Below are positions 50,028 through 58,068 of a stretch of 64,000 bases of DNA, one piece after another. The DNA comes from Streptomyces sp. NBC_00620 (GTDB lineage: Bacteria; Actinomycetota; Actinomycetes; Streptomycetales; Streptomycetaceae). The notes under the pieces are model-generated. The model did not search any database, had not been told where the DNA came from, and saw nothing but the letters and a program-made list of their open reading frames with translations. Location of the stretch: contig NZ_JAPENY010000001.1 of assembly GCF_026341825.1 (NCBI RefSeq), positions 2,480,001 to 2,544,000 of the forward strand, given 5' to 3'. Position 1 is the stretch's first letter. Every line of letters starts with the position of its first letter. Both the position numbers and the translations under genes were made by a program.

Positions 50028-50888
50028 GTGGTGCGGCGCATCGACGTGACGGGAGCGGGTGGCGTACGCCTCGCCGCCTGGGAGTTCGGGGACCCTCCCA
50101 AGACCGAGGAGGTCTCGCGGGCGCCCGGCGTGCTCTTACTGCACGGCCTCATGGGCCGCGCCTCCCACTGGGCCTCCACCGCCCGCTGGCTCTCCGAACG
50201 GCACCGCGCCGTCGCACTCGACCAGCGCGGCCACGGCCAGAGCGACAAGCCGCCCGAGGCCGCCTACACCCGCGAGGCATACGTCGAGGACGCCGAGGCC
50301 GCTCTCGAGCAGCTGGGCCTGGGCCCGGCAGTCCTCATCGGCCATGCCATGGGCGCCCTGACCGCCTGGCAGCTCGCCGCCAAACGCCCCGATCTCGTCT
50401 CCGGTCTGATCATCTGCGACATGCGGGCGTCGGCGCTGGGCGCCGCCTCGCAGCGTGAGTGGGAGGACTGGTTCAAGGCCTGGCCCGTTCCCTTCGCGAC
50501 GCTCGCCGACGTACGCAAGTGGTTCGGCGAGGACGACCCCTGGGTGGAGCGGCCGAATCCGTCCCGCGGCGAGTTCTACGCCGAGGTGATGCACGAGTCC
50601 GCCGACGGCTGGCGCCCGGTCTTCGAGCCCGCGCAGATGCTCAAGTCCCGCCAGACCTGGGTGTACGACGCCCACTGGGAGGAACTCGCGCAGGTCCGGT
50701 GCCCCGCCCTGGTCGTACGGGGTCTCGACGGCGAGCTCGGCCGGGCCGAGTCCCAGGAGATGGTCCGCGTCCTGCCGAACGGCCAGTACGCGGAGGTGGC
50801 CGACGCCGGCCACCTCGTGCACTACGACCAGCCGGACGCGTGGCGCGTGGCGATCGAACCGTTCCTGGACGGGGTCCTGACGCCCTGA
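50028..50888 (+). CDS. Alpha/beta-hydrolase-fold protein lacking the nucleophile serine, 286 aa
   Basis: The fold is clear: oxyanion region LLHGLMGRASHW, strand LDQRGHGQSDKP, acid strand VVRGLDGELG, and the final DAGHLVHYDQP with the catalytic His. The nucleophile elbow, normally G-x-S-x-G, reads GHAMGA (ATCGGCCATGCCATGGGC), so the Ser is replaced by Ala. The protein may be a non-catalytic ligand binder or use another residue. Starts at GTG 50016, 50028 or 50031 are possible; 50028 is chosen because AGGGGGG ends 11 bases upstream. It converges on the ABC permease. Confidence 0.85.
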   Translation: MVRRIDVTGAGGVRLAAWEFGDPPKTEEVSRAPGVLLLHGLMGRASHWASTARWLSERHRAVALDQRGHGQSDKPPEAAYTREAYVEDAEAALEQLGLGPAVLIGHAMGALTAWQLAAKRPDLVSGLIICDMRASALGAASQREWEDWFKAWPVPFATLADVRKWFGEDDPWVERPNPSRGEFYAEVMHESADGWRPVFEPAQMLKSRQTWVYDAHWEELAQVRCPALVVRGLDGELGRAESQEMVRVLPNGQYAEVADAGHLVHYDQPDAWRVAIEPFLDGVLTP

Positions 50889-50911
50889 CGTCCTCAGGTC
50901 CTGAGCGTCAG
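50885..50911. terminator. Hairpin between convergent hydrolase and ABC permease genes
   Basis: CTGACG-TC-CTCAGG pairs with CCTGAG-CGTCAG around a single T, with only a two-base bulge, in the 19-base gap and adjoining stop codons. Confidence 0.65.
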
Positions 50912-52521
50912 CCTTTGCTCACCGCCGTCAGGATCTCCGGCAGCCGCGCCGCCGTCCGCGGCGCCGCCAACCGCAGTCCGCACCACGTGATCAGGGTGCC
51001 GTACCCGGCACCCAGCGGCAGCAGCAGCCACATCCACTCGTCGCCGTCCGCCGAGGTGTTCAGCCAGATCGTGAGAACGATGACGGGAGCGGACAGCAGC
51101 GCGGCCGAGATCATGCCGCCGAAGATCGAGATCCAGGCGAGCCCGGCCTGGCCGGGGGCCACGTTCTTGTAGCCCTCCTGGGGGATCGAGTACGGGAAGC
51201 GGGCCGAGGACCACGCGCCGGTCGCCAGCATCGCGCCGAGCAGCGCGAAGGAGAGGCCGAGCACCTCGGGCAGCGCGCTCCAGTCGTCCAGCATCGCCGT
51301 CGTCAGGACGGTCACGAGGGCCGTGTACGGCAGGGTGATCACCAGCAGCGCCAGCGCGCGCCCGCGCAGTTCGACGTACGCGTCCCGGGTGGACGAGATC
51401 GTCATCGCGACCATCCAGAACGCGGACGTGTCCTGCCCGAACTGGTTGTACATCTGGATCCCGAGCATCCCGGCCGCGAAGCAGGCGAAGTAGATCGAGC
51501 CGGTGCCCTGCAGGGCGTTGAACACCGGCACGATCAGCCCGATGGCGAGTGAGGTCACCCAGGCCGCCTTGGTCTTGGGATCGCGCCACACATAGCGCAG
51601 GCTGCGCTCCATGACGGTCCCGGTGCGGCCCGTGGGCAGCAGCCGGCCGAGGCCGGTGGAACCCCGCTCCCGCGCCGCGGGCTCCGCAGCCTGCAGCGTC
51701 GACCCGTCCGGCGAGGTCATCAGCCGGGTCAGGTGATGGGACCAGAGCGCCAGCAGCCCCACCAACGCGGCCGCGCTCAAGGCGAGTTGGGCGGCTCCGA
51801 TCCCGTACGACCCCTCACTCACCGAATGCACCGCGCCGATCGCCGACGCGGGCGGCACCCAGCTCAGCACATCCCCCAGCGTGTCGAGCTCGGAGAGTCC
51901 ACCCGACGAATTGAGCCGCTGCGCACCGAAGTTGACCACCTGCGCGCCGATCGCGATGAGCAGGCCGCTGAGCACCGCGAGGTCGCGGCCCCTGCGGCTG
52001 GTCAGCAGCCGGATGTTGGCGGCGGCGACGGCGCGTGCGAGGGCCACGCAGACGAGGAGCCCGAGGGCCGCGGCGACGACGGCGGTGACGTACGCCGCCG
52101 TGCCGTGGGCCACGGAGATCACGGATCCGGTGAGCAGGCACAGGGCGAACAGCGGTCCGATGCCGACGAGTGAGGCCGCGAGCAGCGCCCGTACGAGCGG
52201 GCGTGGCCGCAGCGGCAGCATGACCAGGCGGGTCGGGTCGAGCGTCTCGTCGCCGCTGGAGAAGAAGAGCGGCATCACGGCCCAGCCGAGCGCCAGGAGC
52301 GCCACGAGGAGTGCGGCGACGGCGACGGCGTGCGCGTTGCCGCGCAGCGCGATCAGGCCGAGCAGTTGGAGGGCCCCGAAGAGGAGGACGAGGATGGCTG
52401 AGGCGACGTACGCGGCCCGCCGTCCGGCCGACTGCCGCAGCCCGTTGCGCAGGAGCGACAGCTTCAGCCGTACGACGACGGGTGTGATCGACGCGGCGGA
52501 GACACCGGCGTTCGCGCTCAT
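50908..52521 (-). CDS. ABC-2-type exporter permease, 537 aa
   Basis: At least twelve hydrophobic segments in two halves separated by a cytoplasmic stretch (LQAAEPAARERGSTGLGRLLP). The first half begins VVVRLKLSLLRNGLRQS, a familiar entry for large transport permeases of actinobacterial ABC-2 exporters. ATG 52521 overlaps the ATPase stop (ATGA). Partner of the upstream ATPase; the substrate is unknown. No regulator is adjacent. Confidence 0.85.
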   Translation of the reverse strand: MSANAGVSAASITPVVVRLKLSLLRNGLRQSAGRRAAYVASAILVLLFGALQLLGLIALRGNAHAVAVAALLVALLALGWAVMPLFFSSGDETLDPTRLVMLPLRPRPLVRALLAASLVGIGPLFALCLLTGSVISVAHGTAAYVTAVVAAALGLLVCVALARAVAAANIRLLTSRRGRDLAVLSGLLIAIGAQVVNFGAQRLNSSGGLSELDTLGDVLSWVPPASAIGAVHSVSEGSYGIGAAQLALSAAALVGLLALWSHHLTRLMTSPDGSTLQAAEPAARERGSTGLGRLLPTGRTGTVMERSLRYVWRDPKTKAAWVTSLAIGLIVPVFNALQGTGSIYFACFAAGMLGIQMYNQFGQDTSAFWMVAMTISSTRDAYVELRGRALALLVITLPYTALVTVLTTAMLDDWSALPEVLGLSFALLGAMLATGAWSSARFPYSIPQEGYKNVAPGQAGLAWISIFGGMISAALLSAPVIVLTIWLNTSADGDEWMWLLLPLGAGYGTLITWCGLRLAAPRTAARLPEILTAVSKG

Positions 52522-53309
52522 CGCGCGCCGCCGCCCAGCCAGTCCAGGTCGGCGCCGGCGGCTCGGCCGTTCGCGCCGACCAGTTCCAGGAAGGCCTGCT
52601 GGAGGGAGGGGGCGCTGCCGGTGACGTCCGCGAGCGGGCCGTGCGCGCGGATGCGCCCCGCGGCCATCACGGCGACCCAGTCGCACAGCGACTCGACCAG
52701 TTCCATGACGTGGGAGGAGAAGACGACCGTGGCGCCCGATGCCGTGTACCGCTCCAGGACGCCGCGGATGATCTGCGCGGAGACCGGGTCGACGCCTTCG
52801 AACGGCTCGTCGAGGAAGAGGACTTCGGGGTTGTGGAGGAGGGCGCAGGCGAGGCCGATCTTCTTGCGCATGCCCGTCGAGTAGTCGACGACGAGTTTGT
52901 GCTGGGCGCCCGCGAGGTCGAGTACGTCGAGGAGCTGGGTGGCCCGTTTGTCGACCTCGGCGCCGGGCAGGCCGCGCAACCGTCCGGTGTAGCCGAGGAG
53001 TTCGCGCCCGGAGAGCCTTTCGAAGAGCCGGAGCCCCTCGGGCAGGACACCGATCCGCGCCTTGACCTCCACCGGGTCGCGCCACACGTCGTGGCCGACC
53101 ACCTCGACGGTGCCCTGGTCGGGCCTCAGCAGCCCGGTCACCATCGACAGGGTGGTGGTCTTGCCGGCCCCGTTCGGACCGACGAGCCCGATGAACTGCC
53201 CCGCGGGCAGCTCCAGATCGATCCCGGCGACGGCGACCTGCTCCCCGAACCGCTTCCAGAGCCCCCGCACACGCACGGCGGGCACGCCGCCCCCTGCTCC
53301 CTCGGTCAT
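52518..53309 (-). CDS. ABC transporter ATP-binding subunit, 263 aa
   Basis: Walker [17 protein letters not shown] (about residues 36-51), Q-loop GVLPEGLRLFERL, signature DYSTGMRKKIGLACAL, Walker B VLFLDEPFEGVDPVSA and switch His in FSSHVMELVESLCDW. The signature has Thr in place of the second Gly-adjacent Gly (YSTGM), a common ABC-2 exporter variant. It is coupled by ATGA to the permease gene downstream. Confidence 0.92.
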   Translation of the reverse strand: MTEGAGGGVPAVRVRGLWKRFGEQVAVAGIDLELPAGQFIGLVGPNGAGKTTTLSMVTGLLRPDQGTVEVVGHDVWRDPVEVKARIGVLPEGLRLFERLSGRELLGYTGRLRGLPGAEVDKRATQLLDVLDLAGAQHKLVVDYSTGMRKKIGLACALLHNPEVLFLDEPFEGVDPVSAQIIRGVLERYTASGATVVFSSHVMELVESLCDWVAVMAAGRIRAHGPLADVTGSAPSLQQAFLELVGANGRAAGADLDWLGGGAR

Positions 53310-53337
53310 ACAGGCACCCTAAGGGCCAACGCCCGTC

Positions 53338-53406
53338 TTTAGGGGCGCGGGACTCTGCCTTCAAGCGGCTCCGCCGCGGGGCGCGACCAGCCACGACGGA
53401 TCCGCA
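53338..53406. repeat. Dispersed intergenic repeat, family A copy 2
   Basis: TTTAGGGGCGCGGGACTCTG, then GCGGCTCCGCCGCGGGGCGCG and ACCAGCCACGACGGATCCGCAG, given in parts. It matches the blocks at 37415 and 57971 and lies between the Prim-Pol gene and the ABC ATPase start. Confidence 0.65.
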
Positions 53407-53428
53407 GAATACGACGGCGCTGCGGAAG

Positions 53429-54112
53429 CTACCGGCGTCCCTCCCGCCCGCAGGCGTAGGCGAGCGGCGAGATCAACTCCTCCGCATCCGGCAGCCACCG
53501 GTTCGCGGGCGTGGGCCGACGGGCCCACTGCACGGCGCCCTGCGACCCGTACCGGGTGGGCGGACCCGCCACGTACGACCCCTCGCCCAGGGCGACCAGG
53601 TCGAGGGAGGCAGGCGGCCAGCCCAGCTTCCGTACGAGATCGGAGACCTTCGCGGAGGCCCCCGGAAGCACGAAGAAGTGCATGCGCCGGTCCGGCGTGC
53701 AGGTGACCGGCCCGAGGGTCAGCTCCATCCGCTCCATGCGGGCGAGCGCGAGGAACCCGGCCGTCTCGGGCACGTCGATCGCGTCGAACGTACGCCCGGT
53801 CGGCAGCAGGATCGACGCCGTGGGCTGCTTCGCCCACAGCCGGCGCGCGACGGTCGCACTGCCCGTGGCCTGCGTCGCCCAGTCCTCGCGCGCCGGGTGC
53901 GCGCCGGGTAGGGGGCACGCCGCCTCGCCGCAGGAGCAGCGCTGCACTCCGTCGACGGCTTCCAGCCAGGTGCCGGGGAACACGTCCCAGTGGCGCTCCT
54001 CGGCATAGCGCACGGCGGTGTCCTGCAGCGATTCGCCGCGCTGCTTGGGGATCTGTGCGGTCTCGGTGCCTGCGATGGTCTCGTCCACGTGGAACTCAAC
54101 TCCCGCGTCCAC
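53429..54112 (-). CDS. Stand-alone Prim-Pol (bifunctional DNA primase/polymerase) domain protein, 227 aa
   Basis: The N-terminal two thirds match the archaeo-eukaryotic Prim-Pol fold of actinobacteria: HWDVFPGTWLEAVDGVQRCSC, PLPGAHPAREDWATQATGS, the acidic motif FDAIDVPE (Asp-x-x-Asp, about residues 112-115) and RRMHFFVLPG. No helicase or zinc-primase partner is present; such short proteins are common in Streptomyces and their role in replication, if any, is unproven. Starts: GTG 54112 (taken) or GTG 54088. Divergent from the HTH-TPR regulator. Confidence 0.75.
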   Translation of the reverse strand: MDAGVEFHVDETIAGTETAQIPKQRGESLQDTAVRYAEERHWDVFPGTWLEAVDGVQRCSCGEAACPLPGAHPAREDWATQATGSATVARRLWAKQPTASILLPTGRTFDAIDVPETAGFLALARMERMELTLGPVTCTPDRRMHFFVLPGASAKVSDLVRKLGWPPASLDLVALGEGSYVAGPPTRYGSQGAVQWARRPTPANRWLPDAEELISPLAYACGREGRR

Positions 54113-54405
54113 CTCGGGTTACGGGGGACGCGCGCGCGGGGGAGGAGCATCGATTCCGCACGTGGGGCGCATGGATGCACGGGTGGGGGCGCGCATGGGG
54201 AAACGCGGCGGGGGCTGGGTAACCCACGTGAGGGGTTGGGTCACTGCCCTTACCCCGGCAATCCTCACATGTCTCGCATCTTCGGTATGTCTGCGGGGCA
54301 TTGATCTTCTTGGCCGAGTTCTTTCGCTGTTCTTCACTGGGTTCGGCCGCTGAGGACACGTCAACTCGGTGCGTGGGCAGGCACCGCAGCCACAGGGGGT
54401 ACGCC
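54113..54405. promoter_or_regulatory. Divergent control region, Prim-Pol and HTH-TPR regulator
   Basis: Contains GGGTAACCC (54228-54236) with a nearby GGGGTTGGGT and a CCACGTGA centre, together resembling an imperfect operator. Only short in-frame extensions of the neighbouring genes occur in the 293 bases. Confidence 0.35.
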
Positions 54406-55791
54406 ATGGCCGCAAGGCCGCTCGTCGCGCGGCAGCCGAACGAACGACTGCAGGCGCTCATCCAGGAAGCGGGTTGCTCGAACGCCGGGCTGGCCCGCCG
54501 GGTCAACATGTGCGGCGCGGAGCACGGTCTCGATCTGCGCTACGACAAGACGTCCGTGGCGCGCTGGCTGCGCGGACAGCAGCCGCGCGGACGTGCTCCA
54601 GCCATCATCGCCGAGGCGCTCGGCCGCAAGCTGGGCCGTACGGTCACGATCGACGAGATCGGCATGGCCAACGGCAAGAACCTCGCGTCCGGCGTCGGTC
54701 TCCAGTTCTCGCCGACCGTACTGGGGGCCATCGAGCAGGTCTGCGAGCTGTGGCGCAGTGACGTCGGCCGCAGGGACTTCCTCTCCGGCTCGTCCGTCGC
54801 CGCCTCCGCGCTCGTCGAGCCCAGCCGCGACTGGCTGATCTCCTCGCCGGACTCCCAGGTGGCGCGCTCGGCGGGGCCGCGGGTCGGGGTCTCGGACGTC
54901 GCGGCGGTCCGCGCGATGACCCAGGCGCTGGTGGACCTGGACCACCAGTACGGCAGCGGGCATGTACGCCCGGTCGTCGTCCACTACCTGAACAGCGTGG
55001 TCTCCGGGCTGCTCGCGGGCTCCTACCGGGAGGCGGTCGGGCGTGAACTGTTCGCCGCCGTGTCCCGGTTGACGGAACTCGCGGGCTACATGGCCATCGA
55101 CACCGGTCAGCCGGGCCTCGCCCAGCGGTACTACATCCAGGCGCTGCGGCTCGCCCAGGCGGCCGGGGACCGGGCGTACGGCGGGTACGTACTCGCCGCG
55201 TCCATGAGCCACTTGGCGGCGCAGCTCGGCAACCCGCGCGAGATCGCGCAGTTGGCGCGCGCGGCGCAGGAGGGGGCGCGCGGGCGGGTGACTCCGCGCG
55301 CGGAGTCGATGTTCTACGCCGCCGAGGCGCGCGGGCACGCGCTCCTGGGCGACGCGCGCGCCGCTCAGGTGGCGTCCGGCCGGGCTGTCGGCGCACTGGA
55401 GTCGGCGGACGCGGCCTCCGGGGACGACCCGACGTGGATCTCGCACTTTGACGAGGCCTACCTGGCCGACGAGTTGGCGCACTGCCACCGGGACCTCGGA
55501 CAGGCGGAGGCGGCCGCGCGCTGCGCGGAGGAGTCCCTCGCCGGGCTTCCCGAGTCGAAGGCCCGGCGGCGTGCGATCGGCTACGTACTGCTCGCCACCG
55601 CGCAGGTCCAGCAGCGCGAGGTGGAACAGGCGTGCCACACCGGGCTGCGCGCCGTCGAGTTGCTCGGCACGCTCCGTTCCAACCGGGGCGCCGACTATCT
55701 GGAGGACTTCCAGCAGCGCCTGGAGCCGTATCAGGACGAGTCGGTGGTACGGGAGTTCGGCGCGCGGATGGAGTTGCAGGCCGCGGCGTGA
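54406..55791 (+). CDS. XRE-like HTH regulator with TPR-like C-terminal domain (NsdA-type), 461 aa
   Basis: N-terminal DNA-binding domain (residues 10-75): ERLQALIQEAGCSNAGLARRVN, a spacer, then YDKTSVARWLRGQQPRGRAP. The remainder is helical with TPR-like repeats, including LAQRYYIQALRLAQAAGDRAYGGYVLA and LGDARAAQVASGRAVGAL, as in NsdA/NsdB-type regulators of Streptomyces development and antibiotic production. ATG 54406 has AGGGGGT 5 bases upstream. Its ligand and targets are unknown. Confidence 0.82.
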   Translation: MAARPLVARQPNERLQALIQEAGCSNAGLARRVNMCGAEHGLDLRYDKTSVARWLRGQQPRGRAPAIIAEALGRKLGRTVTIDEIGMANGKNLASGVGLQFSPTVLGAIEQVCELWRSDVGRRDFLSGSSVAASALVEPSRDWLISSPDSQVARSAGPRVGVSDVAAVRAMTQALVDLDHQYGSGHVRPVVVHYLNSVVSGLLAGSYREAVGRELFAAVSRLTELAGYMAIDTGQPGLAQRYYIQALRLAQAAGDRAYGGYVLAASMSHLAAQLGNPREIAQLARAAQEGARGRVTPRAESMFYAAEARGHALLGDARAAQVASGRAVGALESADAASGDDPTWISHFDEAYLADELAHCHRDLGQAEAAARCAEESLAGLPESKARRRAIGYVLLATAQVQQREVEQACHTGLRAVELLGTLRSNRGADYLEDFQQRLEPYQDESVVREFGARMELQAAA

Positions 55792-55929
55792 ACGGCTGGT
55801 GATCCAGGGCGTGAACGGACGGGAAACGATCAAGAGGGTTGTGAGGGGAGGCATATGTAGCGCAAAGGGGAGCGGATCTGTTACCGCGGTCACAGGTGTG
55901 GTGGTCACGCCCTGTGCTGCGTGGCACGG

Positions 55930-55942
55930 GGTTGCGGGGACC
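55930..55942 (+). promoter_or_regulatory. Candidate promoter of the TQ-motif membrane protein
   Basis: A TAGCGT -10 box follows a TGGCAC -35 box about 18 bases upstream, shortly before an AGGAG ribosome-binding site. The segment also has GTCAC direct repeats near 55890 and 55905. Confidence 0.3.
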
Positions 55943-55992
55943 CGGTAGCGTGAGCCGATGATTCCGAAGGTCCCCCATTCGTAGGAGTCCCG

Positions 55993-57942
55993 GTGACGCA
56001 GAGTGGACAGGGCGAAGAGCCCTCGCCGCGACCCGCGCGCGAAGGCATCGTGCTGCCCTCCGACGGCGGCGCGCCCCTGTTGCCGGGTACGACGGGCGAC
56101 CGTACGACCCCGGCGGGCGGCCAGGCCTGGGACCGGCCCTGGGGACCCGACCAGCAGGCGGCCCCCGCCCCGCAGCCGGGACAGCAGCCGGACCAGGGCT
56201 GGGGGGCACCGTTGAACGGCACCCAGACCTGGGGAGCCGCCCAGCCGCCGGGGCCCAACGCGCCCGCCGCCGACTGGGGCACGCCCGACGCGTCCCAGGG
56301 CTGGGCTCCCGCGGAACCGAGACCGGGATGGGGCGACAACCCGGCCCAGCAGCAGCCGATGCAGGAGCTGCCGGGCGCGTACGGGGCTCAGGAACTGCCG
56401 GGCTCGCTGCCGGGCTCGCGTGGAGCCCAGCAGCCGCAGGGCTTCGCTCCGCAGTCGCAGCCCGCGCCCGGTGCCGGGACGCTGCCGCCCGAGGGCGCGT
56501 CGGCTCCGTCGTACGGGAGCGCCCAGGTTTCCTCGTACGGGGGCGCTCAGGCTGCGTACGAGGGTCATGACGGCGGCGTTCCGCAGGGACCGCCCGTCGC
56601 GCAGCCGCTGCCGCCCGTGGATGCGGGTGTGGGTGGAGGCGCCGGTGTGGGGTCGAGTGTGCCGCTGCCGCCTGCCGCTGTTGATGGTGCGACGCAGTAC
56701 ATCCCGCACATACCGCCCGCCCCGCTCGCAGACGAGGGGGCGACTCAGTACATCCCGCACATTCCGCCCGCCGCCTCCGTGCCCGCGCCCGCGGCCGTGC
56801 CCGATGAGGGCGCCACCCAGTACATCCCTCCGGTGGGCCCGGGGGCGCTGCCGCCCGAGGTGCAGGCCGACGCGACCCAGTTCCTGGGGCGGGCGCCCCA
56901 GGGCGGTGCCGGACCGCTGCCTCCTGCCGCGCACCCGGACGCGCAGGCCACGCAGTACATCCCGCCCGTTCCCGCGCAGTCGGGCGGGGCGCCCTACGGG
57001 GTACGTCCGGGCGGGCCGGAGGACAGGCAGCCTCCGGCGGAGTTCGACAACCTGTTCCGCAGTGAGCCGTCGGCGCCCGCGTCGACGCAGCAGCTGCCGC
57101 GGTTCGACCCTTCGGCTCCGCACGGCGCGCAGGCCCCGCAGGCCCCGCAGGGGGCGCACGCCTCGTATGGCGCGCAGGCTCCCGGCGCGTACGGCGCGCA
57201 GAACCCGGGTGCCTACGGCGCGCAAGCCCCGGGCGCGCCCGGAGCGCCGGGCGGACGCGCTGCCGCGCGGCGCGGGGGCGCGAATGACGGCGGTGGCGGG
57301 CGCGGAGGGCGCGGCGGCTCGCGTGTTCCGCTGATCGCCGCGGTCGGCATCGGCATCGCCGTGCTCGGTATCGGCGCCGGCGCCCTGCTCAGCAGCGGCG
57401 GAGACGCCGACAGCGACGACAACAGCACGACCGTGTCGGCGACCGCCCCCGCCACGGAGGGCTCGGAGTCGGCGTCCGCCGCCGACCCCGCCAAGGCGCA
57501 GGCCGTCGAGCTGGACAAGCTCCTCGCGGACGCCAACGCCAGCCGCGACTCGGTGATCAACGCCGTGGCGGACGTGACGGCGTGCAAGAACCTGGGCCAG
57601 GCGGCCAGTGATCTGCGGGACGCGGCCAACCAGCGCGGCGAGCTGGTCACCCGGCTCGACGCCCTCTCGCTGGACAAGCTCCCGAACCACGCCGAGCTGA
57701 CCACCGCGCTCACCAACGGCTGGAAGGCCTCCGAGTCGGCCGACAACCACTACGCGGCCTGGGCCGACCAGGCGGCCGGCAAGAAGGGCTGCAAGAACGG
57801 CCAGGCCCGCGGCACGGGCCAGAGCCAGGCAGCCGTCCGGGACAGCGGCACGGCGAGCACGGCGAAGGAGAAGGCCGCGAAGCTGTGGAACTCCATCGCG
57901 TCGAAGTACGGACTGACCGAGCGCACACGCATCCAACTGTGA
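55993..57942 (+). CDS. Pro/Gln/Gly-rich membrane protein with repeated ATQY(I)P motifs, 649 aa
   Basis: The first 430 residues are a disordered cytoplasmic region rich in Pro, Gln, Gly and Trp. Within residues 225-330 come repeats around ATQYIPHIPP, ATQYIPHIPP, ATQYIPPVGP, ATQFLGRAP and ATQYIPPVPA, with a further STQQLPRFDP. A single transmembrane helix (about 445-465) is followed by an extracellular Ser/Asp linker and a folded C-terminal domain of about 150 residues with two Cys. TQ motifs preceding a hydrophobic residue are typical targets of Ser/Thr kinases and FHA readers. GTG 55993 has AGGAG upstream. Confidence 0.8.
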   Translation: MTQSGQGEEPSPRPAREGIVLPSDGGAPLLPGTTGDRTTPAGGQAWDRPWGPDQQAAPAPQPGQQPDQGWGAPLNGTQTWGAAQPPGPNAPAADWGTPDASQGWAPAEPRPGWGDNPAQQQPMQELPGAYGAQELPGSLPGSRGAQQPQGFAPQSQPAPGAGTLPPEGASAPSYGSAQVSSYGGAQAAYEGHDGGVPQGPPVAQPLPPVDAGVGGGAGVGSSVPLPPAAVDGATQYIPHIPPAPLADEGATQYIPHIPPAASVPAPAAVPDEGATQYIPPVGPGALPPEVQADATQFLGRAPQGGAGPLPPAAHPDAQATQYIPPVPAQSGGAPYGVRPGGPEDRQPPAEFDNLFRSEPSAPASTQQLPRFDPSAPHGAQAPQAPQGAHASYGAQAPGAYGAQNPGAYGAQAPGAPGAPGGRAAARRGGANDGGGGRGGRGGSRVPLIAAVGIGIAVLGIGAGALLSSGGDADSDDNSTTVSATAPATEGSESASAADPAKAQAVELDKLLADANASRDSVINAVADVTACKNLGQAASDLRDAANQRGELVTRLDALSLDKLPNHAELTTALTNGWKASESADNHYAAWADQAAGKKGCKNGQARGTGQSQAAVRDSGTASTAKEKAAKLWNSIASKYGLTERTRIQL

Positions 57943-57949
57943 GCACCGG

Positions 57950-58043
57950 TTCGCGCAGTTCCCCGCGCCCCGTAAGGGGCGCGGGGCTGTGACATACATG
58001 CGGCTCCGCCGCGTGGGCGCGACCAGCCACGACGGACCCGCAG
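57950..58043. repeat. Dispersed intergenic repeats, family B then family A copy 3
   Basis: TTCGCGCAGTTCCCCGCGCC (family B) is joined directly to the GGGGCGCGGGGCTG...GCGGCTCCGCCGCGTGGGCG...CGACCAGCCACGACGG block (family A). The junction forms a GCGCCCC/GGGGCGC hairpin across CGTAA. It lies between two convergent genes. Confidence 0.7.
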
Positions 58044-58068
58044 ACGACACACCGGACTCCCGGCGGAG

